DNA of 64,000 nucleotides from Limnohabitans sp. Rim28 (GCF_000293865.2 NZ_ALKN02000004.1:62001-126000); one strand, 5' to 3'. Counted from the stretch's first letter, positions 53,930 to 62,731 are shown. Numbers and translations are program-made. The notes: a model not told the origin generated them from the sequence alone.

Positions 53930-54940
53930 TCACTTGCGGGTGTAAATCTGGTCAAACTTGCCGCCATCGACAAAGTGCACCTGGCTGGCTTTGTCCCAGC
54001 CGCCAAAGGCTTCCTCGATGGTGAACAGCTTCAGCTTAGGCAGTTGTTTGGCGTATTTGGCCTGGGCTTTGGCCGATCGCGGACGGTAGAAGTGCTTGCC
54101 AATCAGGTCCTGCGCTTCTTCGGTGTAGAGGTAGTCCAGGTAGGCCTGGGCCACCGCCCGGGTTCCTTTTTTGTCCACGTTTTTATCGATCAAGGCCACC
54201 GCGGGTTCGGCCAGGATGGAGATCGAGGGGTAAACAAAATCCACCTTGTTGCCAAATTCCTTTTCCAGCAAATAGGCTTCGTTTTCCCAGCTCAGGAAGA
54301 CGTCGCCTTGGTTGCGCTGTGCAAATGTGATGGAAGAGCCTCGTGCGCCGGTGTCCAGAACGGGGACGTTTTGGTAGAGCTTTTTCACAAAGTCTTGCGC
54401 CTTGTCATCACCGCCGTATTTGCGCTTGGCAAACTCCCAGGCGGCCAGATAGTTCCAGCGGGCACCGCCCGAGGTTTTGGGATTGGGCGTGATGACCTTC
54501 ACATCCGGGCGCACCAGGTCGTCCCAGTCCTTGATGTTCTTGGGGTTGCCTTGGCGCACCACCAGCACGATGGTCGAGGTGTAGGGTGTGCTGTTGTGCG
54601 GCAGGCGTTTTTGCCAGTCTTTGGGAATCAGGTTGCCGTTGGTGTGCAGGGCGTCGGTGTCACCGGCCAGGGCCAACGTCGCCACATCGGCGTCCAGGCC
54701 GTCAATGATGGCGCGGGCCTGCTTGCCCGAGCCGCCGTGCGACTGCTTGAGGGTCAGGTCCTGACCGGTGCGGGCTTTCCAATGTTTGGCAAAGGACTGG
54801 TTGAACTCGGTGTACAGCTCACGGGTGGGGTCATACGACACGTTGAGCAGGCTGATGGAGGTCTGGGCTTGCACGGTCAGACCGGACCAGGTCAAGGCCA
54901 GCAGCGCTGCGAACTTCAGAAACGGGCGTTTGGTTTTCAC
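53930..54940 (-). CDS. Periplasmic sulfate-binding protein (Sbp), second paralogue
   Basis: The 336-residue protein has a signal peptide ending TVQAQ. It is a full-length relative of the operon copy ([37 protein letters not shown], ending FDQIYTRK) but differs widely in the middle. It has its own upstream region with the motif seen before the operon copy. The 166 bp gap to the operon suggests separate regulation. Sulfate, thiosulfate or another oxyanion are candidate ligands. Confidence 0.9.
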   Translation of the reverse strand: MKTKRPFLKFAALLALTWSGLTVQAQTSISLLNVSYDPTRELYTEFNQSFAKHWKARTGQDLTLKQSHGGSGKQARAIIDGLDADVATLALAGDTDALHTNGNLIPKDWQKRLPHNSTPYTSTIVLVVRQGNPKNIKDWDDLVRPDVKVITPNPKTSGGARWNYLAAWEFAKRKYGGDDKAQDFVKKLYQNVPVLDTGARGSSITFAQRNQGDVFLSWENEAYLLEKEFGNKVDFVYPSISILAEPAVALIDKNVDKKGTRAVAQAYLDYLYTEEAQDLIGKHFYRPRSAKAQAKYAKQLPKLKLFTIEEAFGGWDKASQVHFVDGGKFDQIYTRK

Positions 54941-55000
54941 GGAATCATTCCAAAAAAATACACATCAAAAAGTGGATGGGATGAATTTTGGAAGTGGCGC

Positions 55001-55030
55001 GCTCAAACTCAAACGACTGTTTTGCTATGT
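55001..55030 (-). promoter_or_regulatory. Motif shared with the sulfate operon promoter
   Basis: On the minus strand this stretch reads ATAGCAAAA followed by TCGTTTGAG, then TTTGAG, matching the blocks at 53870-53910. It lies about 60 bp upstream of the second sulfate-binding gene. Confidence 0.4.
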
Positions 55031-55082
55031 GTTCATGTGGGAAAAATCTATCGCTGGATCGGCATGAACGGCATGAATGGCA

Positions 55083-55664
55083 TCAGCGTGTTGCCAACCA
55101 GCGGGTGAGCATCTCCGCAGAAGGCGGGCCAATCACCCGTTGCGTTTGTCCTTTGCTGTCCACCAGCACCACATAGGGCGTGACGTTGGGCCAGTTGGGA
55201 TCGACGGCTTGTCGGATGGCGGGCTCAAAACCGTCAAAAGCGTACATCCGCGACAAGCCCTTGAGGTGCGAGGCGTGGCGCAAGGCTTGTGGCCCCGCGA
55301 CATCCATCATCACCGCGTTCAACGGGGGTGGCTTGGCCTGGTTTTTCACCGCGTCATGCAGCACTGCAAACGCAGCGGGGCAGGTGCTGCAATAAGAGGT
55401 GGTGAACAGGTAAGCCGCAGGCCTTGGGCCTTGCGCCAGCAACTGCGCCCAGGTTTTTTCGTCAAACGGCAACACGCTGCGTGCGGTGGCGCCCGCTTTG
55501 TGCTGCGCCCCGTGGTGCGAGTGTGCTGAGGTGGTGGCTGAGGTGGTTGTCGAGGTATGCGTTGCGCTGTGCGCCGCGCCATGCGAGGTCTGCGCCATCG
55601 CCTGCAAGGCGAAGCCAGCACCGAACAAGGCAAAAGCTGCGGCGGGTTTAAAAAGCGATCTCAT
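55083..55664 (-). CDS. Secreted His-rich thioredoxin-like protein of the copper cluster
   Basis: The 193-residue protein has a signal peptide ending AMAQ, a Thr/Ser/His-rich linker (residues 25-60, with HSHHGAQH), then a thioredoxin-like fold with Cys92-Ser-Thr-Cys95 (SYCSTCPAA) and a late cis-Pro-like VTPYVVLVD. It may reduce or load metals or cysteines of periplasmic copper proteins. Its start overlaps the end of the beta-propeller gene by 17 bp, so it is the last gene of the cluster. Specific function unknown. Confidence 0.78.
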   Translation of the reverse strand: MRSLFKPAAAFALFGAGFALQAMAQTSHGAAHSATHTSTTTSATTSAHSHHGAQHKAGATARSVLPFDEKTWAQLLAQGPRPAAYLFTTSYCSTCPAAFAVLHDAVKNQAKPPPLNAVMMDVAGPQALRHASHLKGLSRMYAFDGFEPAIRQAVDPNWPNVTPYVVLVDSKGQTQRVIGPPSAEMLTRWLATR

Positions 55665-56907
55665 GAACTTGTATCTCTTGCATGGTGCGCCAAACCACCA
55701 CCATCTTGTTGCCGCTTTGGGCCAAGCGGGGGTGGTCGTTGTGGCCTGTTGTTTGGCTCAGGGTTTGGAGCTTGAAGCTTTGCCCGCCGTCTTGTGACAG
55801 CCAGGCTTTGAGCGTGGTCACGGCCCCTTCGCTGCTGCGCCAGACCACAGCCACGTTGGCACCATGTGCCATCACATCCGCGTGTTCGGCGCGGGGGTCG
55901 GGCAAGGCTTGCTCTGACTTGGGCTGGGGTTCTCCGCGTGGGCTCAATCGGGCGTAACGCACAGCGGCCAAGTCCTGCCCGTTGACTTTTCGGATGCCAA
56001 ACCAAACAGTGTGATAACCGTTGAATGCACCACTGGCATCGGTGGCCAAGCCAGGGCCATGGTGGGGGCAGGCGTTGATTTGCCAGCCATCGAAAGTGCT
56101 GCGGGTGATGCGGTTGGCCGGGTCGCCCACCGTGGCAAAGGCGTGGTCGCGTGTGCTGCCCTCAAACACATGGCGCCAAGTCGCCTGCAGCGTGCCCTGG
56201 GGGCTGAGGGCCAGGCCAATGCGACAACACTCGCAAGAGTGGTCGGCCACTTTGGTGTCGGGGCCAAAGCTGGCCCCGCCATCTTTGGAGGCATTGCGGT
56301 AGATGGCGGCGCCTGCATAGGCTTGCGCAGAGCCTTTGGGGGGCTGATCGCGTTTGTCGATCCACAATGTGTGCAAGATCCCTTCGCCATCAAATGCGAT
56401 CGCATCAAAGCGGTGGGTGATTTCCTGTCGGTCTTGATGCACCGTGAAGGGCGCGCTGAACGTGGCCCCGCCATCGCTGCTGCGCAGCATGCGGATAAAA
56501 CCCGTAAATGGTTTGGCCAAAGGCATGGTGTAGCTGATCACCACCCAGCCGTTGGGGCCGAAGGCGATCTTGGGGCGGCTTTCGCCATCGGCAGCAATCG
56601 GGTCTTTGCCCGTATCCAGAATGCGCGCCGGCCGCCATTGCAAGGCACCCCCCAAGGGCGTGCTTTGCACAAAAAGCTGCGCTTGTGCATTCAAGCCGAC
56701 CACCCACAAACGACCATCGGGTGCGATGGCGGTGCCTGTGGCCAGTTGGGGACGCTGGTGGCGGACGTGCGTGGTTTTTGCATGGGCTTCTTGCGCCAAG
56801 GCCTGTGGCATCGAGGCCATGCACCAGATCGTCAGGGCGCAGAGCCAAAGCTGCCCATGAATGGACCCACGATGAAGGGGCCAACGAAAGTGCGTCCATG
56901 GCTTCAT
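55648..56907 (-). CDS. Secreted sialidase-like beta-propeller protein with a CECC motif
   Basis: The 419-residue protein has an N-terminal membrane/secretion segment (ending about PQALAQ) and repeated BNR/Asp-box-like units (RSSDGGATFSAPF, KDGGASFGPD, SQDGGQSFKLQ), which point to a six-bladed propeller. A Cys225-Glu-Cys-Cys228 motif (HSCECCRIG) is the main candidate for metal binding. A glycosidase role is doubtful because of the context. ATG 56907 overlaps the TonB-receptor stop (ATGA). Confidence 0.78.
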   Translation of the reverse strand: MKPWTHFRWPLHRGSIHGQLWLCALTIWCMASMPQALAQEAHAKTTHVRHQRPQLATGTAIAPDGRLWVVGLNAQAQLFVQSTPLGGALQWRPARILDTGKDPIAADGESRPKIAFGPNGWVVISYTMPLAKPFTGFIRMLRSSDGGATFSAPFTVHQDRQEITHRFDAIAFDGEGILHTLWIDKRDQPPKGSAQAYAGAAIYRNASKDGGASFGPDTKVADHSCECCRIGLALSPQGTLQATWRHVFEGSTRDHAFATVGDPANRITRSTFDGWQINACPHHGPGLATDASGAFNGYHTVWFGIRKVNGQDLAAVRYARLSPRGEPQPKSEQALPDPRAEHADVMAHGANVAVVWRSSEGAVTTLKAWLSQDGGQSFKLQTLSQTTGHNDHPRLAQSGNKMVVVWRTMQEIQVHEIAF

Positions 56908-59039
56908 CGTCCACCCCACGACTTGTTCAAGCCCACCATGATGCTGCGCGGCGCACCTGCGGCATAGGTGTTCTGGGTGTTGGGGTTGTAGGCGCCCCTG
57001 CCCGGGATGAACCGGCTGGCCGCATTGTCCGAATAGTTTTTGTCGGTCAGGTTGCGTACCTGGCCCCAGACTTCCCAGCCATCTTGCAGCTTGTGGCTCA
57101 TCGTCAGGTTGAGCAAAGTGTGGCCTGCGTAGCGCACCGTGTTGGCGTTGTTCATCCAGGAGCTGCCTTGTTTCACCACGTTCAATGCCAGGCGAGATGC
57201 GGGCGTGAAATTCCAAGCCACTTGGGCGTTGAGGGTGTGGTTGGGGGCCTGGGGCATGCGCTTGCCCGAATAGTCTTCGATGGCACCCGCCGCATCGCTC
57301 AGGCGGTAATCCACATAGGTGTGCTCTGCCCAAGTCGATCCCATGCGCCAGTCCCACGAGCGCAGTTGTTGGTTCAGGCTCAACTCAAAACCACGGCTTC
57401 GGGTATCGCCCGCATTTTTGTTAAAGCTGTTGCCCACCTCTGGCGTGTAAGACACGATGGTGTCTTTGCCACTGAGTTGGTACAGCGCCGAATCGATGCG
57501 AACGCCGGAGGCCAAGACGGCACGCCAGCCCATTTCGATGTTGTCGTAAGTGGCGGGCTTCAATTCAGGAATGGCGGTGCGGCCATAGAGCTGGCTGACT
57601 TCCGGTGGTGTGAAGCCCAGGCTCAGGTTGCTGTAAAGACTGCTGCTGGCGCTCAAGGCATAGGTGGCGCCCAGCTTGGGGCTGAATTGGCCGAAGCTTC
57701 GCACTTCGTTGGGTGCGCCAAAGTTGGCGCCCGGCGTCAAGTTGTTTTTGAAATCGTAGCGGATGCTGTCGTATCGCCCGCCTGCAACCACCCGAACTTT
57801 CTCGCTGGGGCTGAACTCCAGCTGCGCAAATGCGGCATCGTTGGCGATGCCCACACCGTAGTTGCGTACGCCATTGGGGTTGTTGACACTGTTGAGGCTG
57901 TAGCCGATGTAGCGCCCCGTGGGCACATCGCGCAAGATGGCCAGGTTGTCAGAGACAAAGTCATTTTGACTGCGGTCGATGTAAACACCTGTGACCAGCC
58001 GTGCCCGCAGGCTGTCCAGTTTTTGCGTGTGTTTGATGTCCACGCCCAGAGATTGGACATGGTTGTTGTTGATCGTGCCTCTGCAGCTGGCTCCTTGACA
58101 TCCGGTGATCGTGTAGTTGGGCAACTGGGCATGGTCGTTGTTGCGGGCAAACAGCGTGACGGTGGTCAGGCCACCTCGGGTGGTTTCGCCTTCCCAAGCC
58201 ACATTGAAGCGTGTGGTCTTGTCCTTGCGCCAGGTGAAGGTGTTGATGCTCTTGCCGGGGTGGGTGCGAAAGTCGTTTTCAAACAGACTGCCAGGCGTGT
58301 CCGAATCCAGGTTCGTGTGCACCAGGGAAGCCCGCATCCAAGAGGTGGCGCTCAGGTTGTAGTCGCCGCGCAAAGAGAAAGAGTCTTTTGTGCCACCACT
58401 GTGTTGCTGCCAATTGAGGCTGTCACGCTGAGAGCTGTAATGCGAAAACCGCAGACCCAGATCACCCCAGGTGTTGCTGGCACCCGAATCGACACGCGTG
58501 AAGCCGTCGGTGTTGTCATGGCGAATGCCCATGTAGCCCGTTGGGGTGCGAGATGAACGCTGGGTCAAAAAGTTGACCGCGCCCCCCACCGCATTGCTGC
58601 CATACAGGGACGATGCAGCGCCTTTGACCACTTCGACACCGCTGGCGCCGTTGGTGTTGATGGCGTTCAAGGCGTTGTGGTTGAACACGCCCAAGGGTCG
58701 AATTGGAATCCCGTCTTCCAGGTACTGGTAAACCGACTGGGTGCTGATCGGTTGGCGGATGCCCATGCTGTGTTGCTCGTTGCCCAGATCGTTCCAGAGG
58801 ACACCGGGGATGCGGTTGATGATCTCGCCCATGGTTTTGGGTTTGTCGGCATCCCATTCAGCTCGGGTGACCGAGCCAATCGACACGGGAGTTTCGGACA
58901 GTTTGGTTTCTGAGCGGGAGCCGGACACCACGATGGTGTCCAACTCCTTCGCGGTTTGGGCCACGGCATGGCCGTTCAGGTTGGCGAAAAGGCCGAACAC
59001 GGCCAAAGACAAAGGAGAAAGAGAGAGGGAGTTTTTCAT
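56904..59039 (-). CDS. TonB-dependent outer-membrane receptor of the copper cluster
   Basis: The 711-residue protein has a signal peptide ending HAVAQ, a TonB-box-like ELDTIVVSGSR, a plug domain (MGEIINRIPGVLWNDLG, GVEVVKGAASSLYGSNAVGG) and a 22-strand barrel ending in aromatic-rich strands with a terminal VGLNKSWGGR. It imports a metal complex or metallophore with TonB energy. The gene neighbours (DUF2946 proteins and PCuAC upstream, the CECC propeller downstream) make copper the likely cargo. Ligand assignment is inferred. Confidence 0.88.
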   Translation of the reverse strand: MKNSLSLSPLSLAVFGLFANLNGHAVAQTAKELDTIVVSGSRSETKLSETPVSIGSVTRAEWDADKPKTMGEIINRIPGVLWNDLGNEQHSMGIRQPISTQSVYQYLEDGIPIRPLGVFNHNALNAINTNGASGVEVVKGAASSLYGSNAVGGAVNFLTQRSSRTPTGYMGIRHDNTDGFTRVDSGASNTWGDLGLRFSHYSSQRDSLNWQQHSGGTKDSFSLRGDYNLSATSWMRASLVHTNLDSDTPGSLFENDFRTHPGKSINTFTWRKDKTTRFNVAWEGETTRGGLTTVTLFARNNDHAQLPNYTITGCQGASCRGTINNNHVQSLGVDIKHTQKLDSLRARLVTGVYIDRSQNDFVSDNLAILRDVPTGRYIGYSLNSVNNPNGVRNYGVGIANDAAFAQLEFSPSEKVRVVAGGRYDSIRYDFKNNLTPGANFGAPNEVRSFGQFSPKLGATYALSASSSLYSNLSLGFTPPEVSQLYGRTAIPELKPATYDNIEMGWRAVLASGVRIDSALYQLSGKDTIVSYTPEVGNSFNKNAGDTRSRGFELSLNQQLRSWDWRMGSTWAEHTYVDYRLSDAAGAIEDYSGKRMPQAPNHTLNAQVAWNFTPASRLALNVVKQGSSWMNNANTVRYAGHTLLNLTMSHKLQDGWEVWGQVRNLTDKNYSDNAASRFIPGRGAYNPNTQNTYAAGAPRSIMVGLNKSWGGR

Positions 59040-59136
59040 GACAAGTTTTCAATCGATCAGACCCCATCAGCCGTTCAGGCCAATGGCATTGACACGTACC
59101 GAGCACCAAACGGTGTTCAACACGTTGTGGAATGGA

Positions 59137-59499
59137 TCAATTGAAAACAGGCGGCCCGCGAGAGGGCAAAGGCGGGGCCGTGCGTGCGATCAGCACCGCC
59201 TCTGGCAGACGCCGCACGATGTGCGCGCGTGCATCGGGCACATGGGCCAGATCGGCCAAGGTGGGCGGCGGTAAGGCGGGCGTGGCGTGAGCGCACAGCG
59301 GGCAGTCCATGCTGCTGCGCACCGGGGTTTCGCTCTCCTCGCCCTGCACCACCAGTTTCATGATGCCCATGCTGGAGCACACCACTTCCATGGTTTTGGG
59401 CTGCAGCGTTGAAGCCAAAACCGAGACGCCCACAAACAGCACATACCAGACCAGCACAAGGCGGGCCAGGCGGTGCAGCGGGGCTGAAGTCCAGGTCAT
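59137..59499 (-). CDS. DUF2946 protein, copy 2
   Basis: The 120-residue protein has one N-terminal membrane helix (LVLVWYVLFVGVSVLAS), VCSSMG, MDCPLCAHA (CxxC) and a proline-rich C-terminus ending PPVFN. DUF2946 proteins are small membrane proteins repeatedly found beside TonB receptors and PCuAC; their role is unknown. It follows the PCuAC gene by 37 bp. Confidence 0.85.
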   Translation of the reverse strand: MTWTSAPLHRLARLVLVWYVLFVGVSVLASTLQPKTMEVVCSSMGIMKLVVQGEESETPVRSSMDCPLCAHATPALPPPTLADLAHVPDARAHIVRRLPEAVLIARTAPPLPSRGPPVFN

Positions 59500-59536
59500 G
59501 GGCTGATCAAGCGGTCGTCAAGCAGTGAATGGGCGA

Positions 59537-60016
59537 TCAGTGCTTGTGCTTGTGGCCTTCGCCATGCTTCATGGCCGGGGCAGCAGCGGCGCGTGCGGGC
59601 ACTTTCAGCTCGACCGATTGGCGCTTGCCGTCCTTGCCTTCGACCACCAGGGTCACGGGCACGGTGTCACCGTCTTTGACCTGGCCCTTGAGGTCCATGA
59701 GCATGACGTGGTAGCCACCGGGCTTGAGGTCTACCGCTTTGCCTGCGGGCAAGGCCAGGCTGGGCACAGCACGCATGCGCATCACGCCGCCTTCCATGGC
59801 CATCTCATGAACCTCCACCACGCCGGCCACGGGCGATTGCGCCGAGACCAGTTTGGCGTCCTGCGCCGATTGCAACTGCATGAAGGCGCCAGTGGCTTTT
59901 TGCTGGGGCACGGTGGCGCGCACCCAGGCGTCTTTCACGGTCACTTGGGCTTGGGCGGACAAGGACACGGTCATGGCCAAAAAAAGGGCAGACACAGACA
60001 ATGCGGGACGGAACAT
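59537..60016 (-). CDS. Periplasmic copper chaperone PCu(A)C
   Basis: The 159-residue protein has a signal peptide ending SAQA and the Cu(I)-binding pattern His70 ... Met79/Met81 ... His103-x-Met105 (EVHEMAMEGGVMRM, GGYHVMLMDL). The tail is His-rich (HGEGHKHKH), adding a second metal site. PCuAC proteins deliver Cu(I) to cytochrome oxidase CuA sites or receive imported copper. It lies between two DUF2946 genes. Confidence 0.92.
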   Translation of the reverse strand: MFRPALSVSALFLAMTVSLSAQAQVTVKDAWVRATVPQQKATGAFMQLQSAQDAKLVSAQSPVAGVVEVHEMAMEGGVMRMRAVPSLALPAGKAVDLKPGGYHVMLMDLKGQVKDGDTVPVTLVVEGKDGKRQSVELKVPARAAAAPAMKHGEGHKHKH

Positions 60017-60157
60017 GGATCACTCCTGGTGGTTATCGAACAGATGAAGAGACACAGACAGTGCGAACGGCAATCCCCATGGCGCAGGGTGCACAGGCAC
60101 AGGTGGACGCCGAAACCGACTCAGCCCCAGCGCGTCAGCGCATCAAGGGGCTGTGTT

Positions 60158-60535
60158 TCAGGCGGAAAAGATGGGGGGTGCGCGGGCTTGCCAGGGTTGA
60201 CCCAGCAAACTGGCCAGGCGCGCCGCCGGCAGGGCTTGCAAAACATGGGACAAATGGCCCGTTGGCAACTGTGCCAGCACGTCGGCCGCAGGCGGCGCGA
60301 TCAGGGGCAAGCAGGCGGGGCAGTCGAGCGCGGTGTGTGCCACCGTTCCATCTACATCGGCACCTGCAGCATCCACCGGCACCAGTTTCACGCCGCCAAT
60401 GGCGCTGCAAACCAGCTGCACGGCCTCTGGCTTGACCAGTGGTGATGCCACCGCCGCCCCGACAAACAACGCAAACCACACCAGCACGAAGCGGGTGAGG
60501 TGGTGGGCGTTGCGCAGGGATTGCAGGCTGAACAT
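60158..60535 (-). CDS. DUF2946 protein, copy 1
   Basis: The 125-residue protein has an N-terminal helix (FVLVWFALFVGAAVAS), VCSAIGG, LDCPACLPL (CxxC) and the family's ending APPIFSA. It is similar in plan to copy 2 but divergent in sequence, so an old duplication or separate acquisition. Probably first gene of the copper cluster; 141 bp separate it from PCuAC. Confidence 0.85.
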   Translation of the reverse strand: MFSLQSLRNAHHLTRFVLVWFALFVGAAVASPLVKPEAVQLVCSAIGGVKLVPVDAAGADVDGTVAHTALDCPACLPLIAPPAADVLAQLPTGHLSHVLQALPAARLASLLGQPWQARAPPIFSA

Positions 60536-60678
60536 GGCGCGAATTATGGCACCGAAGGCGCAGGCCCCGTGGCCGCTGCCGTCAAAAGCACCGGATGGAC
60601 CTGACAGGCATCTTGGTGACTCTTTGGCCCGGGGCCCTGGGCTAATCTTGGGCCTTTGTCACGCCACTGGAGATCCCC

Positions 60679-61329
60679 ATGCTCACACTCTGCGGCTTTG
60701 CAGCCAGCAATTACCACAACAAAGTCAAACTGGCCCTGCTTGAAAAAGGCGTGCCTTTTGAAGAAGAGATCGCTTGGGTGGGCGAGACCGATCCCTCGGC
60801 CAGCCCCTTGGGCAAAGTGCCCTACCTCAAGACGCCAGAGGGCGCCGTTTGCGAGTCGGCCGTGATGCTGGAATACATCGAGCAAAAGTACCCGCAAAAC
60901 CCCTTGATCCCTGCCGACCCCTTTGCCGCAGCCAAGGTGCGTGAGCTGGCGCTGTTTTTGGACCTGCACCTGGAGTTGGTCGCGCGAAACCTCTACCCCG
61001 AAGCCTTTTTTGGTGGCAAGGTGAGCGACTCGGTCAAAGAGAAAACCGCCGCGCAACTCGAAAAGAGCGTGGCTGCTTTTGCCAAGTTGGCCAAGTTCTC
61101 GCCCTTCATCGCGGGCGACAGCCTGAGCGTTGCCGACTGCGCCGCCGTGACGCACCTGCCCTTGGTATCGGGTGCCACCAAGTTGATTTACGGCAAAGAC
61201 TTCCTGGCCGAACTGCCTGTGCGCGATTACCTCAAGATGATGGGCGAGCGTCCCCACATGCAGACCGTCAACGCGGACCGCAAAGCCAATATGGAATTGA
61301 TGATGTCACGCATGAAAGCCAAAAGCTGA
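60679..61329 (+). CDS. Glutathione S-transferase family protein
   Basis: The 216-residue protein has an N-terminal thioredoxin-like GST domain (MLTLCGFAASNYHNKVKLALLEKG, GKVPYLKTPEGAVCESAVMLEYIEQ) and a C-terminal helical domain with FIAGDSLSVADC. A GGAGA ribosome binding site precedes the ATG. Substrate unknown. It is divergent from the copper cluster. Confidence 0.9.
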   Translation: MLTLCGFAASNYHNKVKLALLEKGVPFEEEIAWVGETDPSASPLGKVPYLKTPEGAVCESAVMLEYIEQKYPQNPLIPADPFAAAKVRELALFLDLHLELVARNLYPEAFFGGKVSDSVKEKTAAQLEKSVAAFAKLAKFSPFIAGDSLSVADCAAVTHLPLVSGATKLIYGKDFLAELPVRDYLKMMGERPHMQTVNADRKANMELMMSRMKAKS

Positions 61330-61356
61330 GTCTGTGCGCTTGAGCACTTGAGGCGC

Positions 61357-61402
61357 GTCAACCCCGGCCCATGGCCAATGCCATGCGGCAGCGGGGGTTG
61401 AC
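61357..61402. repeat. Inverted repeat after the GST gene
   Basis: GTCAACCCC (61357-61365) and GGGGTTGAC (61394-61402) form a perfect 9 bp stem around 28 bases that can fold further (GGCCATGGCC-like). It lies 27 bp after the GST stop. No U-tract follows. It may be a terminator, an mRNA stabiliser or a dispersed palindromic element. Confidence 0.4.
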
Positions 61403-61444
61403 CCACATCAACACCGCGTCAACACAGGCGCCTAGGATGAAGCC

Positions 61445-61816
61445 ATGACTTCATCCAGCACCCCAAACCTCTCCCTTCACCGCGAGCGCCTCTTGCAAGA
61501 GCGCACGCAGCTGCTGCAGCGCATCGCCGAGCAGCGCGGCGGCTTGGTCTCGCGCGCCGACATGGCGTCCGACCACTTTGACAACAGCTTTCAGTCGCGC
61601 GCCCAGATCCGGACCGAGCGGCAAACCGAGTTCGCCATCAACGAACACGAAACCGCAGAGCTGGGAGACATCGATGCGGCACTGGAGCGCATGGATGCGG
61701 GCACCTATGGCCAGTGCACCGACTGCGGCGTGACCATCCCGCCTGAACGCCTGAACGCTTACCCGACTGCCAAACGCTGCATCGATTGCCAGACCTTGGC
61801 CGAGCAGCGCCGTTGA
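61445..61816 (+). CDS. DksA/TraR family C4 zinc-finger protein
   Basis: The 123-residue protein has the coiled-coil plus zinc-finger plan of DksA/TraR proteins. Cys91, Cys94, Cys112 and Cys115 (CTDCG ... RCIDCQ) form the finger, and an acidic coiled-coil stretch with ELGDIDAALERMDAGTYGQC precedes it. The family can modulate RNA polymerase. The short size and sequence separate it from true DksA. Confidence 0.88.
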   Translation: MTSSSTPNLSLHRERLLQERTQLLQRIAEQRGGLVSRADMASDHFDNSFQSRAQIRTERQTEFAINEHETAELGDIDAALERMDAGTYGQCTDCGVTIPPERLNAYPTAKRCIDCQTLAEQRR

Positions 61817-61836
61817 TGTTTTAACCAAGGATTTTG

Positions 61837-62211
61837 ATGAGCACTTTTCACGCGGTGGTCTGGATGGACCACCAAGAAGCCCATGTGGCCATGTTTGACC
61901 GCGAACACATTCAAGCCCAGCGCATCCCATTGCGCAGCCACCACAAACACCAAGGCAAGGCCGGTGACACGGCTGCCTTTTATGCCGCGGTGGCTCAAGC
62001 CCTCACAGGCACACACGAAGTGCTGTTGACTGGACCGGGTTCGGCACGCAACGAATTTCGCGACTGGTGCGCAGCCCACCAAAAAAGCACCGCTGCAACC
62101 ATCATCGACAGCATCGCCAGCGATCACCCCTCTGACGCACAGCTGGTGGCCATGGCCAAGCAGTACTTCAAGAAATTTGACGCGATGGCGGCAGACCCCT
62201 CGCAGGCCTGA
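61837..62211 (+). CDS. Small eRF1-like-domain (translational machinery) family protein
   Basis: The 124-residue protein starts MSTFHAVVWMDHQEAHVAMFD and contains VLLTGPGSARNEFRDWCAAH, a pattern seen in a family often annotated as translational machinery protein. The function is experimentally unclear. The ATG at 61837 follows the DksA-type gene by 20 bp, so the two are probably co-transcribed. Confidence 0.72.
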   Translation: MSTFHAVVWMDHQEAHVAMFDREHIQAQRIPLRSHHKHQGKAGDTAAFYAAVAQALTGTHEVLLTGPGSARNEFRDWCAAHQKSTAATIIDSIASDHPSDAQLVAMAKQYFKKFDAMAADPSQA

Positions 62212-62281
62212 GCGCTTGATGCAGCCCAGTTCAGGTGGATGGGTGCATTCGGGTTCTTGCCCCTGAACCTGACTGGCTGAT

Positions 62282-62707
62282 ATGCTTTCGGGCATGCACA
62301 GCCTTTTTCATTTTGCATTTCATGTCACCGACTTGGACGAAGCCCGTCGCTTTTATGGTGGCGTTCTGGGTTGCCAAGAGGGTCGCTCCACCGACACTTG
62401 GGTGGACTTTGACTTTTTTTCGCACCAAATTTCTTTGCATTTGGGGGCGCCTTTCAAGACCACGTTGACGGGCCATGTGGGCGAGCATTTGGTGCCCATG
62501 CCGCACTTTGGTCTGGTATTGCAAAGGGACGATTGGCAAAACTTGGCCGATCGCCTGCAAGCGGCCAAGATGGCCTTTGTGGTGCCGCCACATTTGCGGT
62601 TTGAGGGCCAGCCGGGTGAGCAATGGACCATGTTTTTCATGGACCCGTTCGGCAATCCGATCGAAGTCAAGGGCTTCAGCAGCTTGGACACTGTGTACGC
62701 CAGTTGA
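62282..62707 (+). CDS. VOC (glyoxalase/dioxygenase fold) family protein
   Basis: The 141-residue protein has the vicinal-oxygen-chelate fold: FHFAFHVTDLDEARRFYGGVLGCQEG at the N-terminus, HFGLVL in the middle and MFFMDPFGNPIEVKGF with the C-terminal metal-ligand Glu. A shorter start at 62294 (MHSLFHF) is possible. Substrate unknown. It is convergent with the PBP2 gene, 24 bp apart. Confidence 0.88.
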   Translation: MLSGMHSLFHFAFHVTDLDEARRFYGGVLGCQEGRSTDTWVDFDFFSHQISLHLGAPFKTTLTGHVGEHLVPMPHFGLVLQRDDWQNLADRLQAAKMAFVVPPHLRFEGQPGEQWTMFFMDPFGNPIEVKGFSSLDTVYAS

Positions 62708-62731
62708 AAGACCTTTCGCGGCCGATACGGG

